Source: Phytopseudomonas flavescens
GTDB lineage: Bacteria > Pseudomonadota > Gammaproteobacteria > Pseudomonadales > Pseudomonadaceae
NCBI RefSeq assembly: GCF_900100535.1
Contig: NZ_FNDG01000016.1
Span: 1-64,000 of the forward strand
Length of the DNA: 64,000 nt
Direction: 5' to 3'
Part shown: positions 8,735 through 16,900 of the stretch, one piece after another
Numbering within the stretch: position 1 is the first letter of the stretch
Layout: each line of letters starts with the position of its first letter
Program-made: the position numbers and the translations under genes
The notes under the pieces: model-generated
The model's input: the letters and a program-made list of their open reading frames with translations, nothing else
What the model was told of the DNA's origin: nothing
The model's database searches: none

Positions 8735-8782
8735 AGCAGCCCCCGCAGGCAGCCCGGCGCTTAGCGAGGCGATACCCGGGAA

Positions 8783-9400
8783 CTACCCCGTCCAGGCCTG
8801 CGGAACGCCGCTATGGAAGCGGAACTCCGTATCGGGCGACTCGATAAGCTCCTGCTCGACCGCCCTCACCCGCTCGATGGTCTGATCGACATCTGCCGCA
8901 TCGCCATATTGATAGGCGAGTTTCAGGTAACCCTGAAAGTGCCGCGCTTCGCTTTTCAGCAGGCCGAAGTAGAACTTGCCCAGCTCTTCGTCCAGGTGCG
9001 GCACGATTGCCTCGAAGCGTTCGCAACTGCGCGCCTCGATAAAGGCACCGACCACCAGGGTGTCGACCAGCTTGTAGGGCTCGTGATTGCGCGTCACCTT
9101 GCGCAGGCCGGAGGCGTAGCGCGCCGCGGACACCGGGCGCAAGCCGATCTTGCGCCGCTTCATGATGCGCAGCACCTGCTCGTGATGCACCAGCTCCTCG
9201 CGGGCCAGGCGCGACATCATGTTGATCAGGTCGGCATGGCAGCTGTACTTGGCCATCAGGCTGAGCGCCGTGCTGGCCGCCTTGAACTCGCAGTTCTTGT
9301 GGTCGATCAGCATGATGTCCTGATTGGCCAGGGCGGCGTCGACCCACGCCAGGGGCGTGCGGCAGCCGAGAAAATCATGGATTTCCGGCAGGTTCGGCAT
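8783..9400 (-). CDS. miaE: tRNA-(ms2io6A)-hydroxylase MiaE
   Basis: A diiron non-haem enzyme that hydroxylates the isopentenyl group of 2-methylthio-N6-isopentenyladenosine at tRNA position 37. The 205-residue protein has a ferritin-like four-helix layout with metal-ligand motifs REELVHHEQV, EARSCERF and SEARHFQGY. The start MPNLPEIHDFLGCRTP was chosen because the upstream in-frame extension is Pro/Ser/Arg-rich noncoding-like sequence. It converges on lpxH. Confidence 0.93.
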   Translation of the reverse strand: MPNLPEIHDFLGCRTPLAWVDAALANQDIMLIDHKNCEFKAASTALSLMAKYSCHADLINMMSRLAREELVHHEQVLRIMKRRKIGLRPVSAARYASGLRKVTRNHEPYKLVDTLVVGAFIEARSCERFEAIVPHLDEELGKFYFGLLKSEARHFQGYLKLAYQYGDAADVDQTIERVRAVEQELIESPDTEFRFHSGVPQAWTG

Positions 9401-9555
9401 GGCGCTGCGGCGGCTGGGCGATGGCTGATCGGGAGCAGTGGCTGGAAACAACACGGGTCTGGGCTCTGGCGGCTGGCTATTTGATAAGCCGGCCATTATA
9501 GGGCCGCCAGAGCGGCGCGTCCTGCCTATCGACCCGCGCAGATTGGTCGAACGGC

Positions 9556-10230
9556 TCAGTTGTTTTCCAGCCAAGCCTTCATCTGGGTGATTTCCTGCTC
9601 CTGCGCGGCGATGACCTGTTTGGCAAGCTTCAGCACTGCCGGGTCGGAACCATAAGCCAGCGCAACCTTGGCCATATCGATGGCGCCCTGGTGGTGCGGA
9701 ATCATCCCGCGCATGAAATCCTGATCAGCGTCACCGCTCAAATCAACGGCCATGGCACCGTGCATTCGATGGTTGACGCCCTCGAACGCGGCCTTGACTT
9801 CAGCGCTCCTGCCGGCATCGACAGTAGCCTCGTAGCGCGCCGCGTTAGCGGCCAGCCACTCGTTCATCAGGCCGATCTCCTGATCCTGCGCGGCAATGAC
9901 CTCGTTGGCCAAGGCCCGCACCCTTGCATCGCTGCCGTACTGCAGCGCGACCTTGGCCATCTCGATGGCGCCCTGATGATGGGGAATCATGCCGCGCATG
10001 AAATCCACGTCGGCACTGCCCGTCAGCGTGACGGCCATCGCCTTGTGCATCCTGTCGTTGATGGCGCGGTAGGCGGTCGTCGAGGCACTGGCATTCGCCG
10101 ACGTACCCTCGGCCGAGTGCGCGGCATGCCCGCCTGCGTGGCCATTGGCGGCATCCTGGGCGCTCGCCATGCCGGCGGTCAGCACGGACGCCCCGGCAAA
10201 CAGCAGTAAACCTAGCGTTTTGGCTTTCAT
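9556..10230 (-). CDS. Exported protein with two tandem DUF305 domains
   Basis: The protein (224 residues) has a Sec signal peptide ending MASAQDA near residue 25, a His-rich linker (NGHAGGHAAHSAEG), then two near-repeated DUF305 domains. Each contains DFMRGMIPHHQGAI followed by an EMAKVAL or DMAKVAL helix. DUF305 is a ferritin-like helical domain often found in copper or metal resistance loci, and the His/Met-rich core suggests metal binding in the periplasm. The sequence identity between the two halves indicates internal duplication. The exact function is unknown. Confidence 0.85.
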   Translation of the reverse strand: MKAKTLGLLLFAGASVLTAGMASAQDAANGHAGGHAAHSAEGTSANASASTTAYRAINDRMHKAMAVTLTGSADVDFMRGMIPHHQGAIEMAKVALQYGSDARVRALANEVIAAQDQEIGLMNEWLAANAARYEATVDAGRSAEVKAAFEGVNHRMHGAMAVDLSGDADQDFMRGMIPHHQGAIDMAKVALAYGSDPAVLKLAKQVIAAQEQEITQMKAWLENN

Positions 10231-10391
10231 TGACGATCCTCGACCATTGATAAGAGCTCGGAACCTACACCTTGCCACGACGGGAAGGTCAAGATGCGGC
10301 CTGGCGCTGCGGCTTGCGTCAACGGGCCACGGTCACAGGCGCAACAGGCCATCTATAGTGAATAGGGCAAGCCACACGCCGAGGAACCCCC

Positions 10392-11252
10392 ATGCAAGCC
10401 ATCCGCAGCATTCTCGTGGTCATTGAGGGCGATGCAGAGGAACTGGCGCTCAAACGTGCCAAGCTGATCGCTGGCGTGACCCAATCGCACCTGCATCTGC
10501 TGGTATGCGACGACGCCGAGGACCGCAGCGGCCAATTGCGCCAGCTGTGCAACGCGCTGCTCCAGGATGGCTACAGCGTCAGCGGCCAGCAGGCTTGGCA
10601 CGGCAGCGTTCACGACACCATCGGCAGTGCCCAGCAGGCCGAGGGCTGCGGCCTGGTGATCAAGCGACACAGGCCCGACAACCCACTGAAAAAGGCCCTG
10701 CTCACACCCGATGACTGGAAGCTGCTGCGTTATTGCCCCTGCCCGGTGCTGCTGGTGAAGACTCACACGGCCTGGGCTGGCGGCAACGTACTGGCAGCCG
10801 TGGACGTGGGCAATGCCGACGGCGAGCATCGCGAGCTGCATACCCGCATCGTCGATCACGGCTACGACATCGCCAACCTGGCCAAGGCCTCCCTGCACGT
10901 GATCAGTGCCCATCCATCACCGATGCTGGCGGCTGCCGACCCGACCTTTCAGTTGCAGGAAACCATCGAAGCGCATTATCGCCAACAGTGCCGCACGTTT
11001 CAGCAGACCTACGACATCGATGACGAGCACCTGCATATCGCCCAAGGCCCGGCCGATGTACTGATCCCACACTTCGCACACCAGTTGCAGGCGGCCGTCA
11101 CGGTGATCGGCAGCGTGGCGCGCACCGGTTTCAGTGGTGCGCTGATCGGTAACACCGCGGAGGTGATCCTCGACACCTTGGAAAGCGACATTCTGGTGCT
11201 CAAGCCCGATGGCATCATCGAGCACCTGGAGCAGCGCCTCAGCGAGCGCTGA
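10392..11252 (+). CDS. Universal stress protein with two Usp domains (UspE-like)
   Basis: The 286-residue protein has two Usp folds. The N-terminal half starts IRSILVVIEGDAEE and the C-terminal half starts NVLAAVDVGNADGE. The second half ends with the nucleotide-binding-type motif VIGSVARTGFSGALIGNTAE and ILVLKP. Such tandem proteins act in stress survival and often bind ATP or lipids; no enzyme activity can be assigned. Its stop is immediately next to the stop of the convergent DUF3820 gene. Confidence 0.88.
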   Translation: MQAIRSILVVIEGDAEELALKRAKLIAGVTQSHLHLLVCDDAEDRSGQLRQLCNALLQDGYSVSGQQAWHGSVHDTIGSAQQAEGCGLVIKRHRPDNPLKKALLTPDDWKLLRYCPCPVLLVKTHTAWAGGNVLAAVDVGNADGEHRELHTRIVDHGYDIANLAKASLHVISAHPSPMLAAADPTFQLQETIEAHYRQQCRTFQQTYDIDDEHLHIAQGPADVLIPHFAHQLQAAVTVIGSVARTGFSGALIGNTAEVILDTLESDILVLKPDGIIEHLEQRLSER

Positions 11253-11486
11253 TCATTCGCGAAAGGGCTGCCGCGGCTTGCTGCGCAAGGGGTCGAGCAG
11301 CGATGACAAACCGTTGTGATCGATTTCCTGCATCAGCGCCAGCAACTGACCGATCTCGCCCTTCGGGAAGCCTTCACGGGCGAACCAGTTCAGGTAATGC
11401 CCCGGCAGGTCGGCGATCAGCCGCCCCTTGTATTTGCCAAAGGGCATTTCTCGGCTCACCAGCAATTTCAGGTCTTCGGGTTTCAT
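11253..11486 (-). CDS. DUF3820 family small protein
   Basis: A 77-residue protein with the family motif MPFGKYKGRLIADLPGHYLNWF and FPKGEIGQLL. The family is widespread in gammaproteobacteria; the FGKYKG motif is shared with putative quorum-sensing or exonuclease-associated proteins, but function is unproven. The start MKPEDLKLLVSR was preferred because upstream in-frame sequence is not family-like. Confidence 0.85.
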   Translation of the reverse strand: MKPEDLKLLVSREMPFGKYKGRLIADLPGHYLNWFAREGFPKGEIGQLLALMQEIDHNGLSSLLDPLRSKPRQPFRE

Positions 11487-11599
11487 GACATCGGCCGTTG
11501 GGTTTGCGTTAGCCGGCATTATGCCGCAAGCGCCAGCCGGTTGGGCCGGCCGCTCAACTCGGGTAAGCTGCGCGCCGTTCACCTCTACGGGTACTTTCC

Positions 11600-11968
11600 A
11601 TGATTATCAAGGCACTGCGCCTCGGCCTCGGCCAACTGATCGTTCTCGGCGACCTCGCCACCCGTCCGGCCAAGATGAAGCGGGCACCTGAAGCACAGGC
11701 TGCCGTCGACCAGGCGGCGGGCAGCCTGGCGTTGTACCAGTTCAATGCCTGCCCGTTCTGCGTGAAGATTCGCCGCAAGTTGCACGCGCTCAATGTACCT
11801 GTCGCCCTGCGTGACGCCAAGAACGATGCCAGCTCCCGCAGCGAGCTGGAGAGCCAGGGCGGCAAGGTCCAGGTGCCGTGCCTGCGTATCGAAGAAAATG
11901 GCCGGAGCACCTGGCTGTACGAATCCAGGGCCATTGCAGCCTATCTGGATCAACGCTTCGCGGCGTGA
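11600..11968 (+). CDS. Glutaredoxin-like protein with GST N-terminal fold
   Basis: The 122-residue protein has the redox motif Cys51-Pro-Phe-Cys54 (NACPFCVKIRRKL) and the GST-type ending VQVPCLRIEENGRSTWLYES, typical of glutaredoxin/GST N-terminal domains. The hydrophobic N terminus may anchor it in the inner membrane. It probably reduces disulfides or glutathionylated proteins with glutathione; its partners are unknown. Confidence 0.85.
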   Translation: MIIKALRLGLGQLIVLGDLATRPAKMKRAPEAQAAVDQAAGSLALYQFNACPFCVKIRRKLHALNVPVALRDAKNDASSRSELESQGGKVQVPCLRIEENGRSTWLYESRAIAAYLDQRFAA

Positions 11969-11977
11969 ACCGCTTCG

Positions 11978-12010
11978 GTAGCCTGGCGTAGAGCGAAGCG
12001 AAACCCAGGG
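11978..12010 (+). repeat. REP-like repeat, family B copy 1
   Basis: The sequence GTAGCCTGGCGTAGAGCGAA followed by GCGAAACCCAGGG matches the inverted copy at 16229-16261 at 32 of 33 bases. It lies between convergent genes, in the usual extragenic setting. The ends CCTGG/CCAGG can pair to form an imperfect stem. Confidence 0.7.
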
Positions 12011-12139
12011 AGCGATTCTGCAAGATCATCAAGACAAGCCTCGCGACTGCTCCCTGCACATCGCTGCACTCAGTGACAGGCTACAGAAACCAAGTCCAGC
12101 GAAGGCGCAAGCGGAAATACCTCCGGCTGCGCCCTTTTC

Positions 12140-12646
12140 TCACTTGGCTACGGCGACCTGACCGACCATGCCGGCCTGATAATGGCCGACGATCAGGCAA
12201 CCGAAGTCGAAGTCACCGGCGCGGTTGAATGTCCAGGTCACCTCGCCCTGCTTGCCAGGCTGCACGTGCAGCATGTCCATGCCGGCGTGCGCCATGGTCG
12301 GTTGCTTCAGCATCTGGGCGGCGTGCTCGTCCAGTCGCGCTTTGTCGCCCAGCACGAACTCGTGCAGCACCTGCCCGTCGTTGTGCAGCACGAAACGCAC
12401 CGTCTCGCCCTCCTTGACCTCCAGCTTGTCCGGCACGAAACGCATCTGGTCGTTCATGCGGATTTCCACCGTACGTGTCGCCTTGGCGGCATCCCCGGGA
12501 ATCCCCCAGGGTTTCTGCCCTGCATCGCCCGCAGCGTGACCGGCGCCGTGGCCAGCGCCGTGCTCATGCTCGGCGGCATTGAGCACGGGCGCTTGAAGAA
12601 GCGCGGCAAGCGCCATGGCACTGATAAGGGGTTTAGTGATTCGCAT
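12140..12646 (-). CDS. Exported cupredoxin-domain copper protein
   Basis: The 168-residue protein has a signal peptide (MRITKPLISAMALAALLQ, cut near residue 25), a His/Gly-rich linker (HEHGAGHGAGHAAG) and a plastocyanin/azurin-like domain. Type-1 copper ligands appear at His95, Cys150, His155 and Met160 (LHEF and GCLIVGHYQAGM). It is likely a periplasmic copper carrier or resistance protein. The nearby DUF305, DUF2946-like and CadA genes make this a metal-response neighbourhood. The start was chosen to begin at the signal peptide, with GAGG upstream. Confidence 0.87.
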   Translation of the reverse strand: MRITKPLISAMALAALLQAPVLNAAEHEHGAGHGAGHAAGDAGQKPWGIPGDAAKATRTVEIRMNDQMRFVPDKLEVKEGETVRFVLHNDGQVLHEFVLGDKARLDEHAAQMLKQPTMAHAGMDMLHVQPGKQGEVTWTFNRAGDFDFGCLIVGHYQAGMVGQVAVAK

Positions 12647-12746
12647 CGTGTTTGCCTCGTGAATTTCCATCGGCATGCTCTTGGGCACGCGGGGCACGTG
12701 GCAGGCCGATTGCTGGCTGCCACGCACTGATTAACTGAAAAATGAA

Positions 12747-13112
12747 TCAGCCAATGAAATGACGAGGTGGACGATCCGGCGTGTCGGCGATGTACCCGAT
12801 GAATTGCTCCTGCCAGGCTGCCAGAGGCCTATCCCGTGGCAACTGGGAGGCAGCGCCGATAGCAGGACTCAAGGTCACCGCGCCGACGCAGAACACGCAG
12901 AGGCTGCAGGCAGCGTGCCCTGGCGCCTTCTGCTCGCTGGGCGCCAGGTGGTGACTGCAGGCCGTGCCGCAGGAATGCGCCTCATCGGCCAGGTGCATGG
13001 CATGACCCTGCCCGCCGACCGCAAGCGCCATGCCGACCGCAGCGATGCCCTGCGCCGGCAACGCCAGCATCAGCACGCACAGCAGCAGGACACGCAGTGG
13101 ACGGGAAGACAT
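12747..13112 (-). CDS. DUF2946-like exported Cys/His-rich hypothetical protein
   Basis: The 121-residue protein has a signal sequence (LLLCVLMLALPAQGIAA) and then Cys/His pairs: HSCGTACSHH and HAACSLCVFC. The C terminus DTPDRPPR resembles the proline-rich end of DUF2946 proteins seen near copper genes. It probably works in the periplasm or membrane with metals, but no role is proven. It lies between the cupredoxin and cadR genes. Confidence 0.65.
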   Translation of the reverse strand: MSSRPLRVLLLCVLMLALPAQGIAAVGMALAVGGQGHAMHLADEAHSCGTACSHHLAPSEQKAPGHAACSLCVFCVGAVTLSPAIGAASQLPRDRPLAAWQEQFIGYIADTPDRPPRHFIG

Positions 13113-13169
13113 CGGATGCCTAGTACGCAACGAGGAAAAATCGATTATGCCCAAATCCCGGCCGCGCGA

Positions 13170-13616
13170 CTAATGCTGATGGCTGCGCCCGACATGGGAC
13201 ACATCCTTCTCGGCATGCAGGTTGTCACTGGTACTGAGCTGGCGAATGATCTCGCAAGGCGACGATTGCCGATCCGCCAAGCAACTATTGCGCAGCTCGA
13301 CCAGTTGCCCCTGTAGCGACTGCAGGCTGGCGATGCGCGCGTTGACGTGTTCGATGTGTTCATCGATCAGGGTATTGATGGCTTCGCAGTTCTCCGCCGG
13401 CCTGCCGCGCAGGCTGAGCAGCTCGCGAATCTCGTCGAGGGTCATGTCCAGGGTGCGGCAGTTGCGGATGAAGGTCAGCCGTTCGACATGCTCCGGCCGA
13501 TACAGCCGATAGTTGCCTTCGCTGCGCTGCGGTGCAGGCAGCAGCCCTTCACGCTCGTAATACCGAATGGTCTCCACCTGGCTCCCGGTGACTGCTGCCA
13601 ATTCGCCAATTTTCAT
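13170..13616 (-). CDS. cadR: MerR-family cadmium/zinc/lead-responsive regulator CadR
   Basis: The 148-residue regulator has an N-terminal MerR winged helix (MKIGELAAVTGSQVETIRYYEREGLL), a dimerisation helix and metal-site cysteines at Cys77, Cys112 and Cys121. The C terminus ends SHVGRSHQH, the short His-rich tail typical of pseudomonad CadR. It is divergent from cadA and should twist the cadA promoter open on binding Cd(II) or related ions. Confidence 0.93.
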   Translation of the reverse strand: MKIGELAAVTGSQVETIRYYEREGLLPAPQRSEGNYRLYRPEHVERLTFIRNCRTLDMTLDEIRELLSLRGRPAENCEAINTLIDEHIEHVNARIASLQSLQGQLVELRNSCLADRQSSPCEIIRQLSTSDNLHAEKDVSHVGRSHQH

Positions 13617-13634
13617 AATCCGGCCCTCGATTGC

Positions 13635-13665
13635 TTGACCCTATAGTGGCTACAGGGTGTTCACT
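13635..13665 (+). promoter_or_regulatory. cadA promoter with CadR operator
   Basis: TTGACC (13635-13640) and TTCACT (13660-13665) are separated by 19 bases, the over-long spacer used by MerR-type activators. The spacer holds the dyad ACCCTATAG-TGG-CTACAGGGT (13638-13658), matching the known CadR box pattern. It lies between divergent cadR and cadA. Confidence 0.85.
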
Positions 13666-13692
13666 CTGCAACAGGTTATTCGGAGAAGCACC

Positions 13693-16146
13693 ATGGCCAA
13701 CTGCTGCGATCACGAGCACACCCCCAAGCCCCCTCGCCCCCAGGACTCATGCTGCGCCGCAGAGAAGGCAGCGTCTTGCTGCAACTCGAGCAGCGCATTG
13801 ATCACCGGGATCGCTGAGCCCGTGGCCGCCCACGCCAGCCGGGCGATGGAAAGCAGCAGCTTGCGCATCGAGCAGATGTGCTGCCCGACGGAGGAAGGTC
13901 TGATTCGCGACAAGCTGCAGCATCTGCCCGAAGTGCACGCCATGCAGTTCAACCTGCTCAACCGCACGCTACTGGTCGAGCACCAGGCGGGCGCGGCCCC
14001 CTTGCTGGTCAAGGCCATCGCCAGCCTGGGCATGCAGGCATTGCCGCTGGCAGCACAGACCCGGGTGCGCATCGAGCAGATGGACTGTCCCACCGAGGAG
14101 CGCCTGATCACCGACAAGCTCGCCCGTCAGCCCGGTATCGAGGCCTTGCAGTTCAACCTGATGCAACGGGTGCTGACCATTCGTCATCGTCCGGACGCCC
14201 TCGAGCCAGCGCTGCAGGCCATACGTGAACTGGGTTTCACCCCGCAGCCCGAAGGCGATGAAAGCCAGCCGGTAATTGCCGAGCCCCCCCACGACGGCTT
14301 TCCGTGGCGACTGATAATGGCTGGCGTGGCGGCATTCATGGCCGAGCTGGTGCACTTCACCGACACCGCGCCGCAGTGGGTGATCGCGCTGATCGCTGTG
14401 GGCGCGATCCTCACGGCCGGGCTGGATGTCTACAAGAAAGGCTGGATCGCCCTCAAGAACCTCAACCTGAACATCAATGCGCTGATGAGCATCGCCGTGA
14501 CCGGCGCCGTGCTGATCGGCCAGTGGCCCGAAGCGGCAATGGTCATGGTGCTGTTCGCCATCGCCGAACGGATCGAGGCGAAATCCCTGGATCGCGCGCG
14601 CAATGCCATTCGCGGCCTGATGGCACTGACCCCGGAGCAGGCCACGGTGCGTCAGGCCGACGGCAGCTGGCAGACAACGGACGTCACACAGGTTGCCATC
14701 GGCAGTGTGGTTCGCCTGCGCCCCGGGGAACGCATCGGCCTGGATGGCCAGGTGCTCGCCGGCCACTCGACGGTCGACCAGTCGCCGATCACCGGGGAAA
14801 GCCTGCCCATCGAGAAAAGCGTGGGCGACAGCCTGTTCGCCGGCACCATCAACCAGAGTGGTGCCCTGGACTACCAGGTCAGCGCCGCCGCCAGCAACAG
14901 CGCGCTGTCACGCATCATCAAGGCCGTGGAACAAGCCCAGGGCGCGCGGGCACCGACCCAGCGCTTCGTCGACCGTTTCGCGCGCCTCTACACGCCACTG
15001 GTGTTCCTGCTCTCCCTGGCCGTGGCCGTGGTACCGCCGCTGCTGCTCAGTGGTGACTGGTTCGAGTGGGTGTACCGCGCCCTGGTCCTGCTGGTGGTCG
15101 CCTGCCCCTGCGCCCTGGTGATTTCCACCCCGGTGAGCATCGTCAGCGGCCTGGCGGCGGCGGCGCGCAAGGGCATTCTGGTCAAGGGCGGCGTGTACCT
15201 GGAGAACGGCCGGCACATCAGCCACCTGGCGCTGGACAAGACCGGTACCCTCACCCACGGCAAACCGGTGCAGACCGACTATCAGGCCCTGGAAGGCAAC
15301 GCCGATGACTACCGCAAGCTGGCCGCCAGCCTGGCCGCCCGTTCCGATCACCCGGTGTCCCAGGCGCTGGCCAAGGCAGCCGAGGAGCAAGGTATCGCGC
15401 TCGACGACGTGCAGGCATTCGAGGCGCTGCCCGGGCGTGGCGTGCGCGGCGTGATCGACGGCCAGCGCTACCAACTGGGCAATCATCGTCTGCTCGAAGA
15501 GCTGGGCCTGTGCTCGCCGGAGATCGAAGCCCGGCTCGATGCACTGGAACGTGAAGGCAAGACGGTGATTCTACTCAGCGACGACAAGCGCGCCCTGGCG
15601 CTGTTCGCGGTTGCCGACACGCTCAAGGCCAGCAGCCGCGAGGCCATCGCCAGCCTGCATGGCATGGGCATCAGGACCCTGATGCTCACCGGTGACAATC
15701 AGCACACGGCGCGAGCCATCGCCGCTCAGGTCGGCATCGATGAAGCCCGCGGCGACCTGCTGCCCGCCGACAAGCTGACCACCGTGGAGGGCCTGCTCGG
15801 CCAGAAAGGCGTGGTCGCCATGGTCGGTGACGGCATCAACGACGCCCCCGCCCTGGCCCGCGCCGATATCGGCTTCGCCATGGCGGCGATCGGCACCGAC
15901 ACGGCCATCGAAACCGCCGACGTGGCGATCATGGACGACGACCTGCGCAAGATCCCTGCGTTCATCCGGCTGTCCCGGCAGACCGCGGCAGTCCTCAAGC
16001 AGAACATCGCCCTGGCTCTGGGGATCAAGGCGATCTTCCTGGCCATGACCATCACCGGGCACGCCACCCTGTGGATGGCGGTGTTCGCCGACGTGGGCGT
16101 GAGCCTGCTGGTGGTATTCAACGGGTTGCGCCTGCTGCGCAAGTAG
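13693..16146 (+). CDS. cadA: Cd/Zn/Pb-exporting P1B-type ATPase CadA
   Basis: An 817-residue inner-membrane pump for Cd(II), Zn(II) and Pb(II) efflux. The N-terminal region is Cys-rich (CCDHEH, DSCCAAEKAASCCN), followed by two heavy-metal-associated domains with CCPTEEG and DCPTEER in place of the usual CxxC. The membrane metal motif is Cys471-Pro-Cys473, the phosphorylated Asp is D515 in DKTGTLT, and the hinge GDGINDAPALA is near the end. The start ATG of MANCCDHEH was chosen because it follows the CadR-controlled promoter; an upstream in-frame codon lies at the promoter itself. Confidence 0.95.
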   Translation: MANCCDHEHTPKPPRPQDSCCAAEKAASCCNSSSALITGIAEPVAAHASRAMESSSLRIEQMCCPTEEGLIRDKLQHLPEVHAMQFNLLNRTLLVEHQAGAAPLLVKAIASLGMQALPLAAQTRVRIEQMDCPTEERLITDKLARQPGIEALQFNLMQRVLTIRHRPDALEPALQAIRELGFTPQPEGDESQPVIAEPPHDGFPWRLIMAGVAAFMAELVHFTDTAPQWVIALIAVGAILTAGLDVYKKGWIALKNLNLNINALMSIAVTGAVLIGQWPEAAMVMVLFAIAERIEAKSLDRARNAIRGLMALTPEQATVRQADGSWQTTDVTQVAIGSVVRLRPGERIGLDGQVLAGHSTVDQSPITGESLPIEKSVGDSLFAGTINQSGALDYQVSAAASNSALSRIIKAVEQAQGARAPTQRFVDRFARLYTPLVFLLSLAVAVVPPLLLSGDWFEWVYRALVLLVVACPCALVISTPVSIVSGLAAAARKGILVKGGVYLENGRHISHLALDKTGTLTHGKPVQTDYQALEGNADDYRKLAASLAARSDHPVSQALAKAAEEQGIALDDVQAFEALPGRGVRGVIDGQRYQLGNHRLLEELGLCSPEIEARLDALEREGKTVILLSDDKRALALFAVADTLKASSREAIASLHGMGIRTLMLTGDNQHTARAIAAQVGIDEARGDLLPADKLTTVEGLLGQKGVVAMVGDGINDAPALARADIGFAMAAIGTDTAIETADVAIMDDDLRKIPAFIRLSRQTAAVLKQNIALALGIKAIFLAMTITGHATLWMAVFADVGVSLLVVFNGLRLLRK

Positions 16147-16228
16147 GTGCTTGCTCCCATGGCCTGTCACTGGGCGCAGCGATGGGGGGCGACTTCGATA
16201 GCTGCATTTACAAGCAGCGAAAACCGTT

Positions 16229-16261
16229 CCCTGGGTTTCGCTGCGCTCTACGCCAGGCTAC
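16229..16261 (-). repeat. REP-like repeat, family B copy 2
   Basis: On the minus strand it reads GTAGCCTGGCGTAGAGCGCA followed by GCGAAACCCAGGG, one base different from the copy at 11978-12010. It lies in the gap between cadA and the convergent GST gene. Confidence 0.7.
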
Positions 16262-16274
16262 AGGTGGGGGTGTA

Positions 16275-16877
16275 TCAACCCAGCATGGTCACGTGCTGCG
16301 GGTGGCTGGCTACGCGGTCCAGCCAGGCGTTGACCGCCGGGTAGCCGCTCAGGTCGAAACCGCCCTCGTGAGCCACGTGGGTATAGGCGTACAGGGCGAT
16401 ATCGGCGATGGAGTAGCGGTCGCCGACCAGATACGGGGTCTGCTCCAGCTGCCGCTCCATGACCCGCAGCGCCTTGTGGCCGCGCACCTGGCACACCTTG
16501 TACTCCTCGGCGCGTGCCGCTGGCATGCCTTCGAGCCACTGGATGCGACGGGCCACGGCAATGTAGGGCTCATGGCTGTACTGCTCGAAGAACTGCCATT
16601 GCAGCACCTGGGTGCGCAGGCGTGGTTCGGTCTGCAGGAACTCGCTGCCATCGGCGAGGAAATTGAGAATGGCGTTGGACTCCCAGAGGTACGAGCCGTC
16701 CTCCAGCTCCAGCACTGGAATCCTGCCATTGGGGTTCTTGGCCAGGAACTCGGGGCTCTGTGTCTCGCCCTTGAAAATATCGATGGGCACCCATTCGAAC
16801 GGTTTGCCGAGCAGGGTCAGCATCAGCTTGACCTTGTAGCAGTTGCCGGAACGGTAATCGCCATACACCTTGTACAT
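16275..16877 (-). CDS. Glutathione S-transferase
   Basis: The 200-residue protein has a thioredoxin-fold N-terminal domain (YKVYGDYRSGNCYKVKLML) with the NPNGRIPVLELED and WESNAIL glutathione-site motifs, then an all-helical C-terminal domain with the GDRYSIADIALYAYTH N-capping box. The Ser/Cys in RSGNCYK is a candidate catalytic residue. Substrate is not known. It follows the aminotransferase gene with 23 bases between, probably in one transcript. Confidence 0.9.
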   Translation of the reverse strand: MYKVYGDYRSGNCYKVKLMLTLLGKPFEWVPIDIFKGETQSPEFLAKNPNGRIPVLELEDGSYLWESNAILNFLADGSEFLQTEPRLRTQVLQWQFFEQYSHEPYIAVARRIQWLEGMPAARAEEYKVCQVRGHKALRVMERQLEQTPYLVGDRYSIADIALYAYTHVAHEGGFDLSGYPAVNAWLDRVASHPQHVTMLG

Positions 16878-16900
16878 GTTCGAGTCCTCTTGTCCGATAG

